The notes below the pieces were generated by a model. The model was not told where the DNA came from and made no database searches. It saw nothing but the letters and a program-made list of their open reading frames with translations. DNA of 64,000 bases, taken from the NCBI GenBank assembly GCA_914767715.1, contig OU612065.1:29576001-29640000 (forward strand), in the 5' to 3' direction. This document shows positions 1 to 13,900 of the stretch, piece after piece. How positions within the stretch are numbered: the first letter of the stretch is position 1; each line of letters starts with the position of its first letter. This DNA is from Membranipora membranacea. Its lineage: Eukaryota; Bryozoa; Gymnolaemata; Cheilostomatida; Membraniporidae. The position numbers and the translations under genes were made by a program.

Positions 1-2466
1 TTCAAAAATCCATCTGTCAAATATAGGCTATACTCTATTTGCTATTTGAAAACTCTACAATCTCTTGGGTCAACATTACATGAATTTTCATATTTCTTTG
101 CAAGGAATAATAGTCATGGAAAACATGTTCTGGTTGCCCATGCTTTATGAATAGATTGAAGTGTTATTTTTAAACTAAGCAATAACGAAAGAGTAATCCT
201 GTAATCCAGTCTGAATAGAGAATAAAGAATTGCTAGATAAATGAATGTACATTGATTGTCAATGCAATGAATTTGAAATGTCTACTAAGACCAGTCGCCA
301 ATAAGTGCAAACTTATATCTAAAAAACAGAGGAGCAGTTTGAGAAATCTAGAAAGAAGATAGTCTGAACCCATAGCATACTCATCAGGGAGAATATGGGG
401 AGGAGATCAGGGAGCGCCAGCAGACCCCATTTATAACAGACTCTGTGGAATCAGGGAGTGTGGAACATGTCCCACACTCCCTGGTGGAATGTAGATTCAA
501 GCAGGTTCACTGGGGCGTCACTCTTCCACTTGACGCCTTGTGGCAACCAAAGTGACATCTCCAAGCTCATCATTCCCGCAAAGAATGGACCTAATTTTTG
601 ACCTCCTTCATTACGTTTTTCCCCTGCATTGGCAACACAATGCTCCTCACCAAGCGGCAAAAGACTCTTCCTATCTCATGATGCGCTATTAGAACTTTCA
701 TAAATCCCAATTCAAACTATCAAACTGATATGACACCTCAGTATGAACAATGTTGATGCTCAATACTAAATATGAATAATTTAAAAACATATTTATCATT
801 ATTATTTTTATCATTTGATTCATACAATGCATGTTGGTGTGTTTGTTCCTCCAGCCCCTCTACGTAATGACTGTGTTGGCTCTGTCTGAATGGTGGGGTG
901 AAGAAGAGCCAAAACCAGGTCATAGGTCTATGGTACTTTCAGGAAGGTACATTTGATTTTGGCATCGCCTTACTTATAATGAATGTGGGATAATGCATGA
1001 GATGAAAATTTGATTACCAGATGTGTTTGCAAACCGGTTTCCCCCTTTCAATCAGAAATAATTTTCTATTATGAGAGGAGACAACTCTCTACTTATAGGC
1101 CTATAAATATAATTTACCTGACTCACTTGCTCAGAAGGTCGGTCGGTGTTAAGTATGTCACACTTATAATAGTTAAACATACAGATATTGCATTCCTGCA
1201 ATAAAACCTTATAAGGCCTGAGAAATGTGTCAATGAAAGCCCTCAACAGTCAGTAGGGTGGTGGGAACTTCTTTGCTGGCATAATTAAGCAAAGTTCTGT
1301 CATAGAAAATTTGATTATCAACATTGGCAGTATTGTAGGGATACGATATCAATAAGTTGGAGGTTTATATCAAGAACTGAAATACACTGAGAAAGCGAGA
1401 TAAATAATTTACAGCCATGGAATATCGAACGAGAGAGCTGCTATAAACATAAAATATAAGTTTGTTTGGCCATGTTTTCCAATTTTATTACCCGATAAAG
1501 GGGAGTCAAAGCTGTTAACTGTTTTTTTGCAGTTAACAAGCAACCTGATAGCTCTCCAGACCTAAGTACTCTCCTGTTGTACTGCTTTAAGTGGGCAGTC
1601 TGTTTTCATAAATCAATACGCCAATATCCTGAGACTTGATTCAGATCCAACATTCCGAGACCTAAAACCTACGTGGCGATCGTGCCAGTATGCAAGTGCT
1701 AGCGCTGCTGCTTCTGCCCAGGATAAAACAATTTCTGATAATCACATTTCATACTTGAGAGAAATCTCGGCGGTGAGATTGAGAGTGGATTTGCTGATAG
1801 GACGACTAAAAGTACACCAATAGTGTGATTCTCACAGTAATCAAAATATGAATACATGGATTGTGTGAGCGAAACAAATCATATTTTGCCTTGAGCCACC
1901 TAAGAAATTCGATAACAATCTATCGCTGCCACTAGTTAGGTAGTACATGTATTTGGTTGAACCATAGAGCAACACAACAGTGATGCCATTATGGTCTGCT
2001 TCATATCGACATTTCACTCAAATATCCGATCCAGAGGAAAAAGTGTACGTGTGCATGTGTATCAAAAGATTTAGGGAATCATTTTATTGATTATGATAAT
2101 ATTATAATATTATATTACTCCCAGCCAAATGTATCAGATTTTAACTGGAGCCAATGATAGTATTTATAATCTTTGTTAGAGCTAGCTGAGATTTCCCTGC
2201 TTCAACTCATATGTGGGCAGAGGCCCGAGCCTGTCACCATTAGACATATCTAAAGTTGAGTTAATGAAGTGAGGGTTGAGGGGACCAACCTTCCAGCATT
2301 TATCCATTAGATGAATCTAAGGCTCTCTGCGTCAGTCATACATTGTTGTTAGGACCATATTGTAACCTTCAAACTGACCTGTTTTCAAAATAACGGATCA
2401 GCCCCGAATGTATGGAGGTTGTAATATTAGGTCGGATTCGGATGCACTGCAGACCCTGCTACAAAA
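1..2466. other. Non-coding stretch, no gene recognised
   Basis: No coding exon could be supported on either strand. Short open frames here have no recognisable protein character. The expected N-terminal exon of the calcium sensor gene that follows was searched for (Met-Gly start, Trp-Tyr motif before a donor) and not found. A 12-bp perfect hairpin lies at 452-483. Confidence 0.5.
452..483. repeat. Perfect 12-bp hairpin
   Basis: The arms cagggagtgtgg (452-463) and ccacactccctg (472-483) are exact reverse complements around an 8-base loop. It lies in non-coding DNA. It could be the tip of an old foldback element or chance; no target duplication was seen. Confidence 0.5.
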
Positions 2467-2690
2467 GTAACTTGGGGAAGGGAGTCACAACCTAATCTCA
2501 CCATGCTAGCGTCTATAATAATTCTAAATCCTTCATTAAGTCACTATTGTGTGGCTCTGATTGGTTGGACTGCAGTCACCAGTAACTTGGGGAAAACAAT
2601 AACCTAATCACCCCGTACTAGCATCTATAATAATCCTAAGTCCTACATAAGATAGCAAATGTGTTGGCTCTGATTGGTTGCGCGGGTTTC
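2467..2690. repeat. Imperfect tandem duplication, unit about 110 bp
   Basis: Two neighbouring units both begin agtaacttggggaa (about 2467 and 2581), share tctataataat, and end in ggctctgattggttg. They differ by several substitutions and small indels. The second unit ends about 100 bases before the first visible exon of the calcium sensor gene, within its presumed intron or promoter. Confidence 0.7.
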
Positions 2691-2792
2691 CATCCAAATG
2701 CCGATCAGATCAAAACAAGCACGTTGACTGACATTAGGGCACATTGCAGATTCTCTTTTATTGGTAATAAAATCTTTACTTTTTCTTTACAG

Positions 2793-4753
2793 AGAGACTG
2801 TCCAGGAGGTCAGCTGAGCAGACAGAAGTTCCTGGAAGTATACTCTGAGTTTTTCCCTAACGGAAACGCCGAAGGCTTCTGTGAACATGTGTTCAGGACC
2901 TTTGACACTGATAGCGGCGGCACCATTGACTTTAAAGAATTCCTCCTCGCCATTAATATTACCTCATCAGGAAAAGTCAGCGACAAACTTAACTGGGCCT
3001 TCTCCATGTACGACATTGATGGCAACGGAACGATAGAGAAGAGTGAAATGGTTCAGATCATTAAGGTTGGTATCAGACTCATACAACTCCTATTTAAGTT
3101 AAAGCGTTCAAACTGTGCCAGGATAGCTGGTAGTAGCACTCCCACCCGGTGGTTGATAATTGAGTGCTACTACCAGCAGCTATCTCGGCACAGCTACCCA
3201 TATTAATTAACACTAAAGTGAAAGCAATTGAAGTGCAGAGGTATTTACAGACTGTAACCTCTCATTTAGAAGTAGTTGAAAAATATTAAAAATTTTAATT
3301 TCGATTGCGATCACATATGTAACATTCCAGTTACCCTCATCGTCACAGTTTATATCCTGCAATTATGAGCTTCGGCATGTCAGTCAGTAAAGTTGTTGGT
3401 CAGTAAATTTGTCGGTTATTGGTGTAATGAACTCTTTTTCATAAGGTATAACCTGAAATGAATTGATTTCTATAAATGGTCCCAATGATGAGCTTTTTGA
3501 GTTGGTGATCATGACAGGCACGTCCTGCCAACACATGAACAAGCCGAGAATATCCCGAAATTCTCGAAATTCCCCGTTATAAAAAATATTACTACACAAT
3601 AATGGTCTGCCGGTGAAAGGTTTAGAGTCATAATTTACTCACCTGATTTTTAATCATAAACATTCTATAAAAAGTTTGTAATTATTAATTGATGACGCAT
3701 TGCCCTCATGAGGTTGACATCCTATGTTCTTAAAGATGTTTCGCAAGTGCGTTTCCCCCAACTGTAACAACCCGTGTCACTTTGTTCTCAAATTTGCGTG
3801 TGTAAACACTTACGCAACTCATGTGTAAAAGTTACAGACTAAAATGTACTCCATAATTGGATCTACGATCAAATTGACAGCTAGGTCAGGACTAAGATCC
3901 GATCCCGTAGGAATCAATTAACCTTATTTATCAGGGAAAAGTTATTATTATTATGCTTGCTCTTGCCAAACATACTCTTAAAATGGGATTATGAATGATG
4001 AAGTTGACCTGGCACTGACAATAACATTTCTTTCATTCACATGAACTGTTAGGTTTAGCATTGAGCTGGATTTGCTATGAGCAGTTGTCCTGCCATGCGC
4101 ATGGAGAGGGCCACTCCGAATTAAATAAACCTAATTGCACTTTCTCAACAGTCATGGAATAACTAACATACAACTAAAGCATAACATCATGTTTGATAAC
4201 TGCCTTTTTAGAGATTAAATACACTTTCCATTGTTGAAGAGATATGCCTTATTCTATAGAGATCTGCATTATAACATTTGACTAATCTTTGAAAATTTTT
4301 ATGATCATATGAACTCTCATTCATTACTTTTAATTTTCAGCCTTCAACCTCACCTATGTAAGATCCAATATATGGCGTCAGGAATATTAAACTAAGCCTA
4401 TGTATGATAAGTTGCTGGTAAACGTGTACAAAATTCAATACAGCAAATTTATTTCCTTTTTTGACCCTATTAGGTTTACCAGACAATCGCAACTTCATGA
4501 AGAATTGAAAGAATTCCATCTTCTAACAATGTGTCCTCTTTGTTTGCAGGCAATTTACAACATGGTAGGTAATGAAATGAAGGGAGCACCTGACGAACAA
4601 CCAGAGGAGCGAACTGATAAAATCTTCGCCCAGATGGATAAAAATAACGACGGTGTCCTTACCAAACAAGAATTCATTGACGGCTGTTTGGCAGATGACT
4701 TCTTGTGCCAGATGTTGACGGCAAACACTGCTGGCGGCGGTGGAGCGCAATGA
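2793..4753 (+). CDS. Neuronal calcium sensor / recoverin-like EF-hand protein (N-terminal exon missing)
   Basis: Two exons are supported: 2793-3065 (91 codons) and 4550-4753 (67 codons plus stop). They join in phase 0 across a GT-AG intron, giving ...QIIK|AIYNMV. The first exon carries the degenerate first EF hand (RDCPGGQLS), the second ([12 protein letters not shown]) and the third ([12 protein letters not shown]); the last exon carries the fourth ([12 protein letters not shown]). Members of this family bind calcium and relay it to membrane or receptor targets. The piece gives 158 residues against about 190 for the family, so roughly 35 N-terminal residues (the myristoylation region) must lie in an exon upstream, not identified here. 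The acceptor before RDCPGG is not an intron position in the downstream paralogue. The C-terminus ([12 protein letters not shown]) is divergent. A possible poly(A) signal AATAAA is at 5602-5607. Recoverin-like versus VILIP-like subfamily is unresolved. Confidence 0.8.
3104..3195. mobile_element. Foldback MITE copy (ctggtagtag family)
   Basis: Arms containing agctggtagtagcact (3125-3140) and agtgctactaccagc are inverted around a centre with ttgataat. The left part, gcgttcaaactgt, recurs in a second copy at 39820-39940. The copy sits just inside the intron of the upstream calcium sensor gene, about 40 bases after the donor. Confidence 0.65.
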
Positions 4754-4793
4754 GCATAATACCTAATAGGGCATGTTATATCAAGTATCCGAT

Positions 4794-4891
4794 AATGCAA
4801 TTTTTCGGGAATTCCCAGGGATATCAAGTCACTAATAGGATAAAAAGAGTTTGACCTGATATCCTGGGAAATTCCAGGTTTGAATTGCATT
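4794..4891. repeat. Inverted repeat in the 3' UTR region of the first calcium sensor gene
   Basis: Sequence starting aatgcaat with gggaattcccagggatat is matched in inverse orientation by atatcctgggaaattcc and attgcatt. The arms are about 35 bases with mismatches. It begins some 40 bases after the stop codon, so it is probably transcribed as a hairpin. It looks like a small foldback element. Confidence 0.6.
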
Positions 4892-7257
4892 GTGGGTATA
4901 CTGCTAACATACTTTATTATTCTAGCATTCTAATGAATCGAAGCATTCACTTTGACAAACTGATACTTAATTGTTGATGCAAACACGCTATAAAGTTGTG
5001 TCCCCTTGTGTTGAGGAATAAGGACATAATTTTGTTCGGCTTTTCAAGAAGGACATACAAAATATATGCACTGTCTGGGTGAAATATCACTTCACTGTCT
5101 GCATTTTCACTGATCTATAACAAAGCCTTTGGTGTTCACGTTATTATCATTTTTTGTCTCTTTTTTTATTTTATACTCAAAATAGTCTACTTGGTAATCT
5201 TAGGGATGGAAATATAGAGATTGTGACGTGGTAAGATTATCCCATGTTAATTATTATTTTCCTATAAAGTAACCTGCACTGCATTCTTTTTTCCTGTTCT
5301 GGTCAAACTGGTTTTTCTTTTTGAGGGCTGGTCATCAGCGTGAACATATGCTACCAGCAGTTTTGCCATTTTTATGGCTTTTTCTCCTGCAATGTAAGCT
5401 TGAATTCAGTTTTTAGATAGTGAACGGAACTGGTGTGATTTCTCTCACTTTTCGAGAGGGATTTCTTCACTGTTGCACTTCTAACACTCCATACCAAAAC
5501 TGCAAAAAATATAACTGAACTCGTCACCTCTAATAATCGCTGTCATGGCCGATAATAAGTATCATAATAATATCATTATAACCATTGTCTTTACACTCTA
5601 CAATAAATGTCAGTAGTTTATAGAAAACCATAAAAAGTTGTGTTATATTATCTTATGAACTTTACTTTACACCGATCAATGCACGAAGCAAATGTGTTGA
5701 GATGTCCTAATAATTTAATCAAGCTAATGCAATGTTTGAACAGTTCGTTGGTTGGGCCAGATTTAATGAGGGACAACGAAGAAATCGAAAGATCTCAAAA
5801 GTTATCGTCCCCTGTATAAATGAAGGACAACTCTTGTGATTTAAAACACTATTTGTACTTCCCTCCCCTTGCTTGATGAAGAAATCATAAATGCTTTTTA
5901 TAGCTCATTTATAATGAAATTAACATAAATTTAGGTTTTTCCAAAATATTATTCAGATATTTCAATATATCAGGGTCAATGAATATGAGTCAGAGCTTTG
6001 ATGAGATTCAACAGTATGAAGATATCTTAAGTGACGATAAGAGCTAGCAAACCGAGGAAGGAAGCTTATAGCTATTTGTCACTTTGCGAACACGTTTTAA
6101 GTCCCACAGATGGATGAGTATTTGTTAAGACACAATAGTGAGGAATTTTTCAGTGGTATCTTAGCTGATATTTCAAGTCATTGGAGTACACATGGCTACT
6201 TGTGATATTATATATAATAGCTGTCCGAGGTGCGTGCTAGGATGAGGTTGTATAGTGACGACTAGGTTTCCACGTCAATAGTGCCACTCTTCAACCACTG
6301 ACAGCCTCAACCCAGCATGATGCATCGAGCTACAAAGGCGGAGCTGCGGTGGTTGGTGACAGGTACTTGTGATAACTACTGAATAAATACAATGGTGTAC
6401 CGTTTTAGCTATTACTAAGAAGCGATGAAATATATAATCTTGATAGATGATAGCCCGGACCTTCAACTTCTTCAATGACGAACCTGCTGCCCACTGGGAT
6501 GATTTTGTAAATGTCACAGTGCATAGAGAGACACATCAGTCACCTTTGATATCGTCCAGCGTGGGTATATATTATGGCCCACGGCATCGACGCAATAGCC
6601 ACTGATGTCATAACACCTGCTAGATAAAATGTCCGATCAAGTCAATATCATCAGCATTTCTTACAAACAATGGTTGTCAGCGCAAACATGCTGAAGGAGG
6701 TGAGCTCTCCGGACAAAAGTCTAGCTTGCCCACTCCTACCTTGTACAGGTGTGCGCTAAGTTGAATTTCATGTGTATGTAACTATGTAATATGTTTCATG
6801 TACTATAAAGATTTACATTTACATTATTAAGTGGTCGCCAAAAAGAAAGCTTGATGAATAGTTGGTTCAGTCATTTTGGTAGACTGTGCTTCGCCTACCT
6901 CACCTAGTTTTTGATAAAGATCATTTTTTGGTCTTTACAAAGTTCATTGGTCGAAAAAATTTAAATTGCTGGTTAGAACACCACCCATTATCAGCTTTTC
7001 CAATGAATATAAAGACTTCATTGGCTTGCCTGGGTATAATAGACCATCAATGATCAGCACTGCCTAGGTTTTTAGAAACCATGTAAATAATACAACAGCA
7101 CTTATAAAATTAAATCTTTTTTGAATAAGTCGGTTGAGGTTGCAATGTAGATCTATTCTTGAGAACTGAGAAATAATCGTGCCTAATCGACGCAGCCACC
7201 AAACGTTCTCAGTTTGCATCCAATTTGGAACACCTGGGGTCATCAGTAGATACAAGA

Positions 7258-7475
7258 AAAAAGATCTTGCAATGAACACCATACCTCCTATGCAAATATT
7301 ACGCAAGGATTTAGTTATTCTAGTTTTAAATTATCATCCTTGCCTGCAGACGTTGTTAAAATACGTTCATCCTTTTCTGAGTAGGAATATTTAAATTGCT
7401 AGTTTGAGAAGCGCAGAAAATAATAGTGTCAAAATAAAGATCCTGCAATGAAAGTCATGGTGTCTATGCAAATAT
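7258..7475. repeat. Diverged direct repeat, spacing about 176 bp
   Basis: aaagatcttgcaatgaa near 7260 and aaagatcctgcaatgaa near 7436 are each followed by ctatgcaaatatta after a short variable stretch. This is a simple local duplication without visible coding content. Confidence 0.5.
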
Positions 7476-8159
7476 TATGAAACTTTGTAACACTAAGTCT
7501 TGAATTTTCATTCTTGCCTAAGAGGTTTTGATGGGCTATTGTGAGAAGTGTGAGAATCAGTTAATGGATTTTAATCTTTATGCTGTCATAACTCATATGC
7601 GCTGTTGTATCACAGTTTTGTTCAAATCTGGGAGAGAACTTTGTGCATCTTGGTACCTGACAGTAATTGTGTGCATGATACACCTTATCATATCACCAGG
7701 TATGCGGGGAGGGGTGTGAAATTAACACTGCGAAAAGTTCTACATCATAGTTTAACGGCATGCACCGCCAAAAGATTTAAAAGTAAACCTGTACCGGTAC
7801 TATGCAATCAGCAGTGAATACAAACTACATAATGCCACATCAAAGCACTATCAAATACTATATTTTATAAATATGGTGTATGATTTTGCACATCAATACT
7901 TCATTTTAGAACTGATAGTATTTTTAATTTTTTTCAATTTTGTCTGACACGTTCTTATATGCTATGTATTGTCTTCTTCACAATGCATGTTTTGAACGGT
8001 TATCGATAAAGTCCATATCATCATCATCCTCAATGATGGCACGCTCTTGAAACTCTCGGCAAACTCATCAAAAGTTTAAAACAGGTCAATCGCAGGCGCT
8101 TACTTGTATGTTGTGTAACAAGATTTCTGCAGACAATGGAAATCGTCCTAGTCTGCAGC

Positions 8160-8222
8160 TATATTTACCTACGATAACCTCAATAAGCAGTCTGTGATAT
8201 TTACCTGCGATAACCTCAATAA
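8160..8222. repeat. Short tandem duplication
   Basis: Two units of atatttacct(a/g)cgataacctcaataa lie about 46 bases apart in intergenic DNA. No function is suggested. Confidence 0.55.
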
Positions 8223-10243
8223 CAAAATTACTCCCCAGGGCCAGTGTGATCAAACAAAGGTAACGGATTTCTAATTGCAACTTGATTGCGTAACACAGGG
8301 CAGGTAATTACCATACCATCATGCAAGGCTTGTAACACAGCATTACAATACAAATCATCGATGCCTCTGTATCTATTAGTATCTATATACATAATATACT
8401 CAATGAGCTTATCATGTCTGTGACTATGATGGACACAATGCGTGATTCATAGATGATAATAAGGCTCCTCCCCTTCGGGTCTGATACATACAGAGGCTGC
8501 TTTCTCCCTCCAATCAATGATTGTGGTCTCCTAAGTCAGATATAACTCTGATAGTGTGTATGACAATAATATCACTTGAACATTAGTTACAATTAACAAC
8601 TGCAGGGCATTACACCTTGTTTTAGACGAGCTGGAAATCAGTGCCAACGTTTGAAAGTTCATATCGCTTTGTTGAGAGCACTCTGCTTTTGCAAACATAC
8701 AACACACAAGTGATCGTAATAATATATCTTAGCATATATCTCAACGCTGCAATTTATATCTGAGTTGTTGTGTTCTGTAGCTGTTCAAAGTAATTCATGT
8801 AAAATTTCTGCTGACGTTACCTATAAACAAAGTTGAACACCTCGCTGCTGAAACTGTTGCTGCCGACAAGTTAATCTACTAACTGTTAAGTGGATCATAG
8901 GTATGTTATTTATATTATCTCAACATTAATGTTTGCATTTCGTTGAAACAAAAGTTAAATTATTTTAACTATACAGCCAGAACATGGTATAGGACCTGGT
9001 CTGGTAGGAGGAGGGTTAGGTGTCGAATAACGGGCTAATAATCTGGTCCCTTGCTCTCCCCGGGTTTTTAAATAACACAACTTTCCGTACCTGCAATTAA
9101 AATATCATAATTAGGAGTTCGCTGATAGTCCATTCTCAAATTATCGCAGTTTATTTCTGCACTCAACTTTAACATATGGTCTATGGTTTGACAAGAACAA
9201 AAATACACCAATAGGAAAAACAAACAAAAAATCCAAAATTGAAACTTCAATCTAACTAAAGGATTACGTATTAGCTTTGCTGATTCAAAAAATTAGTACA
9301 GAATATTGATATGATTGCAGCAGTCAGTGGTTTTAAAATAGGATCCATTACTGGATAATATCAAAGCTCAGTATAGTACATTATGATGTCACAACTAAAT
9401 AATCCTATGATACAATATCAATGTAATCCTGAAAAAAGTTCACTAGCTACATAAATAGACTGATTTGTGAGACATTTTGACAGACACGCTATGTGAAATC
9501 GATTCGGATAAAAACAGGATAAACCCGATCCATTAGCTTGTGATGAGCTGATGGCGATATCTACGATTTGCTGTCGGCGATAGAATTCTGAGTTGCCAAT
9601 ATTAATAACATTTCCTTTCAAAGTCATCATCGGTGTTTAATTTGGTCTCTAAGGGGCTGTTTAACCCGTATTAACTTGTTAGCTACCTGAGAAATCAGGT
9701 GGATAATTGTGTTTGTGTCAGGTGCAGACCTGTTTTTTGCACCGGCCAAATCGATATGTCATCGAGCTGTTTGAAGAACCAAGTACCGGGCGTCCTGAGA
9801 GCCCATAGAATCTACAATACGTTCTAAAGAAGTAATTCAGACGGGACAACTTTTAACATAAAAGCAGTACCTGCAGGGCCTATTTACCTACTTACCAGGA
9901 CCCGTTGGGAAATCTTCTGAATTGAATAGAATTTAACCTACATCACTGAAAAATGGAACCTGTGTTTGGCGAGCAGGGTGAACGTATTTGCTTACAATAT
10001 ATGGGTAGCCATAGAGAGCCTCCCATGACCTTGAAAACTTTCTTCCCTGAAGCATACGAGCTTGATCTTTCCCACGCCGGAGGGCCGTCGAGCGGTGGGC
10101 AAAAGTCTGGGGGGGCATAGACTAGATCTTTACCCTTTTGGCTTGCCGATGTAAACTATCAACATTCACAATATACTTAGGGTCAATACCCCTAGACTTT
10201 TGTATCTAAGCTATTCATTGCTGCATCTATGAATTACGTACAA

Positions 10244-10277
10244 TCACAGAGTAAGGATATATATCCTTACTCTGTGA
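10244..10277. mobile_element. 34-bp perfect palindrome, family copy 1
   Basis: The half-site tcacagagtaaggatat is followed directly by its exact reverse complement. The same arms recur near 13430, 38063 and 41559. The flanks carry tacaat on both sides, consistent with a decayed target-site duplication. There is no room for a coding sequence or even a normal internal region. Confidence 0.65.
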
Positions 10278-10967
10278 TACAATAGAGCGTCTCATACTGG
10301 CTCCCTGAGAAACTGCTAATCTTTACATTAGCTGCAGACGTGAAAGTTTTAGTTGACGCGATACCTCACAGAACCATTTAGCGATACTCGCTATCTGTCT
10401 CTGCTATTTTTGATGAGATCTGTTATGGCGCAAACAACTCCTAACACCTTGTCAGAGGAGATATCAATTACATTGTAGCTACTAGCTGTAAATACCATAA
10501 AAAGCCTGGCCATAAGCCTGCCTTGCTCATCAGTTTGTTTATTGAAAACCTAAAAACGATATGAGTCAGATCAATGACTCCTTGGTCAGATATGGGATCT
10601 CATTTGTACCCTTGAACTCTGTATGTGAGATGTTGGTGAAGTGTGTAGAATGCCGCTGATCTTGAAAATAGCTGAAAGGCTGAAAGTTGAAGGATCAGGT
10701 GATGGGTTGTGGAATTAACATGAGCTATCCACATGATTACGGTTGCTTGTACAACCATGTGATTAATATATATGTAGTTAAAGCCCCCACCCCCCCTCCT
10801 CACCAACTCTTACCCCTGTCCATCAGCCCCTTGGCCAAAGGAGACCTATTGTGTAAAACCAGGGTCAGGTATAAGCATAATGACATTTTCTTAGTCCCAA
10901 GTGGAGCATTGGGGCGTCAAATAGCAAAAAATAATTTATTCATTATTTTATAGATGAGAACATCACC

Positions 10968-13900
10968 ATGGGAAAACAAAACAGTAAGCTCAAACCGGAA
11001 ATAATCCAGGACCTGTCTGTTCAGACCGCATTCAACGAAGATGAGATAGCAGAATGGTACAGAGGTTTTCTCAAGGACTGTCCTAGTGGACGACTATCCG
11101 TTGAGGAGTTTAAGAAAATTTATGCCAATTTCTTCCCATATGGTGATGCATCGAAGTTTGCAGAGCATGTGTTCCGTACATTCGATCAAAATGGCGACGG
11201 AACCATTGACTTTCGTGAGTTTATCTGTGCTCTGAGTGTGACATCACGCGGTGAGCTCGACCAGAAACTGAAATGGGCCTTTAGCATGTATGACCTTGAT
11301 GGAAACGGCTCGATCTCACGACAGGAAATGCTTGAGATTGTTCAGGTAAGGTGCAAGGGACCTCAGGCTACATTAGGGACCTCTTAGACTGAATAACATA
11401 CTCGTTCAATGGTAAAATATTTAAGATTGCAAATTTACACCGGAACTTAGTAGCACAATAGGTAAGGTAGCCCCGAGGGTTCCAATATATTTAGAAAGAA
11501 GTTTCCTCGCACGCAGTCAATGTGTGACGACTCAAACGAAACAAGAAAAACCATACAGCTCTACACAAAGTAGTGACCAAAATAGAATATATGCACTCAC
11601 ACATTATGGGAACCTTCCTACATGTACAATTGTATTATCAGGGGTTATCAGTTTTTATGACTTACAATGGTCGTTGTGATCATTGATACCTGATTTAAAA
11701 TACTTGCGTAGATAACAGTTTGTACAAAACAGGAGCTCGCCCACTCAACAATAGAAGATAAGACAACTCCATATCAAAATCCGTGTTATCCGGCCATTCA
11801 AGTTTGAAGTTTTGCACTGTCAGCTTTCATCACTGCTGAAGCATCACAGAGTAGTATGTAATGTTGTTGCTAGATATGAGAATGGGATTGACCTTTAAGC
11901 CTTGGTCTCTGGCTCCCATTCTGTCACACTATCAAGCACAAACGCATGAACTTAGGTACGCTGGTGTTTCCGATTCTTGGAATACCACACCGATAACTCC
12001 GATGGACAGTACCTGTAGGCCATAAGGTGATAAAAAAGACGACTTACTGTTATCATACATTGCAATCACACCAGCAAGGCTTGTTATATTGGCTACCAAT
12101 GCGGTTGATGACGTTGTGTCGTTAGAACTTAACATGTGCAATATCACCCATGTCCCTGATATTCCGCAGTAAATAGAATCACACATACCAAGCCTTGCGA
12201 ACGCCAACGCGCAGATTCAGAGAACGGTGTCTGTAGTATTCTTAGACAGGCCATATGGTAATGGCTAGAGAATTAAAATTTTATATATAATTATTGGACA
12301 AGGCCATAGGGTAATGGCTAGAATTAAAGCTGTATAAATAATTCCATACTTATAATCTGCCAGTTTAGCAGCGCAGACTCAAGTGTTAATTGGCGTAAAG
12401 TTAGAGGGACGACAGCTTCTCAGCAGACTAGTTCGATCCGCCCACTGTTGTGTCCTATATTTTGGAATCATATAATGAAATAAATTTTGAAATATTTGAA
12501 TAATTGATCATTTTTAGCAAATGTACTAGACAGTATTAGGCTTATCATCATCATCCACAACAATTTTTAGTTAGAATTAGCCAAAACACAAAACAGTCTT
12601 TGCTTTGGACCAAATAGCACACATACATGCATGCTAGTATGTCCTCTAGTCTAGTCCTGTCCTATACTCTGATGATCCTGACCATCCAATTTGATAACAA
12701 GTGAGAACAAAAGTACAGGCGCACCATCAAAGCTGCCGTTATGTTCTCTGATCTGATGAGATCAAATTGGTTAATTCGTAGTTGACACTGATCAATATAC
12801 AATGATGACAGTACTATGAATATGCTGCTAATACACTTAATCGCACAGATTGAACTCTACCATGTTGATAGATGAAGATAATTGCCATCATAAATGCTGT
12901 CGTTAATATCGACCACAAAAACAAGGTGATTTGTTTGATGACATGAAAATCGTCATTAGCACAATACGCCTGTAAGCATGGCAGGGCCCTAGCTTAGAAA
13001 AAATGGCAGGAGAGGCAAAAGTCCCAGGCGAGTCCGAAGCATCAAGTGCTGTAAGCTCCTCCCCAAGCATTTAAAGGCATATAATATAAGCAATGGAAAT
13101 CGCAGTGGAGCATATTCTGGATTATTCAATTATAGTGATTTAAAGCCATTGTATTTTGCTTTCTAAGGGAGGCAGCGCCTTCCTGCCTCCCCTATAGCTA
13201 CGGGCCTGCATGGTTATCACAACAACGTTCACATTTGCTGCCGAGCCCCCTGGCTATTTGCTGGACAGATGAGGTACCACTTAAAACACTGGACATCACT
13301 CTGCTGACCGACCGTCATGAGCTAATGATGCCACTTATTCAAACATTCTCAGGCCCGCATTTTGAGCGCACGGATGTGAATCTCCCATAATAAAGAGTGT
13401 GAATGACTCTAATTTACACATGACTAGATCACAGAGTAAGGATATATCCTTATTCCTTACTCTGTGACTAGATCAAGGCCATGGTAGCCTTTGGCAGTGC
13501 AAACTGATGCATATATAACTGTTACTTGTGCAAATTTTGTTGAAAGTTACCCAATAAGCAAACCAAAGCGTTTCATGTGGGCAGCTTGACTCTGGAAAAG
13601 AAATAGCTGAGATACCAATTTTCATGCCGGTCCGTCTACATAATTGTAGGGTTTCATGTTTTCAACTTTCTGGTCTGTTTCACCACACTCTCCTTCCAGG
13701 TTTACAAAGGTTACTGACAATTGCACCATTGACTACACCACTCAACCATGATATTATTTTTACGGAAACACCAATATATATATGCATGTAATTCACGTTC
13801 TATGCGCAGTCATTTCAGTTTAAACATTATGACCATTGGATACCATCGGAACTAACATATCATTACCAGAAAGCAAATTTGTTGGCATGGAAAATGTTTT

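Larger units (their letters stand above)
4900..10950. other. Intergenic region between the two calcium sensor genes
   Basis: About 6 kb with no convincing exon. It holds a roughly 176-bp direct duplication (7258 and 7434, both reading aagatc-tgcaatgaa), a short tandem repeat near 8160-8222 (cgataacctcaata twice) and the 34-bp palindrome at 10244-10277. The promoter and 5' UTR of the second calcium sensor gene probably lie at its right end. Confidence 0.5.

Noticed and set aside
928-945. Trp-Tyr codons near 932 as the missing N-terminal exon of the first calcium sensor
   Set aside because: The surrounding residues and lack of a Met-Gly start and donor do not fit the family.
2661-2792. Upstream extension of the first calcium sensor exon as coding
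   Set aside because: The frame is open only by chance. A polypyrimidine tract and AG at 2791-2792 mark an acceptor, and the upstream residues do not resemble the family.
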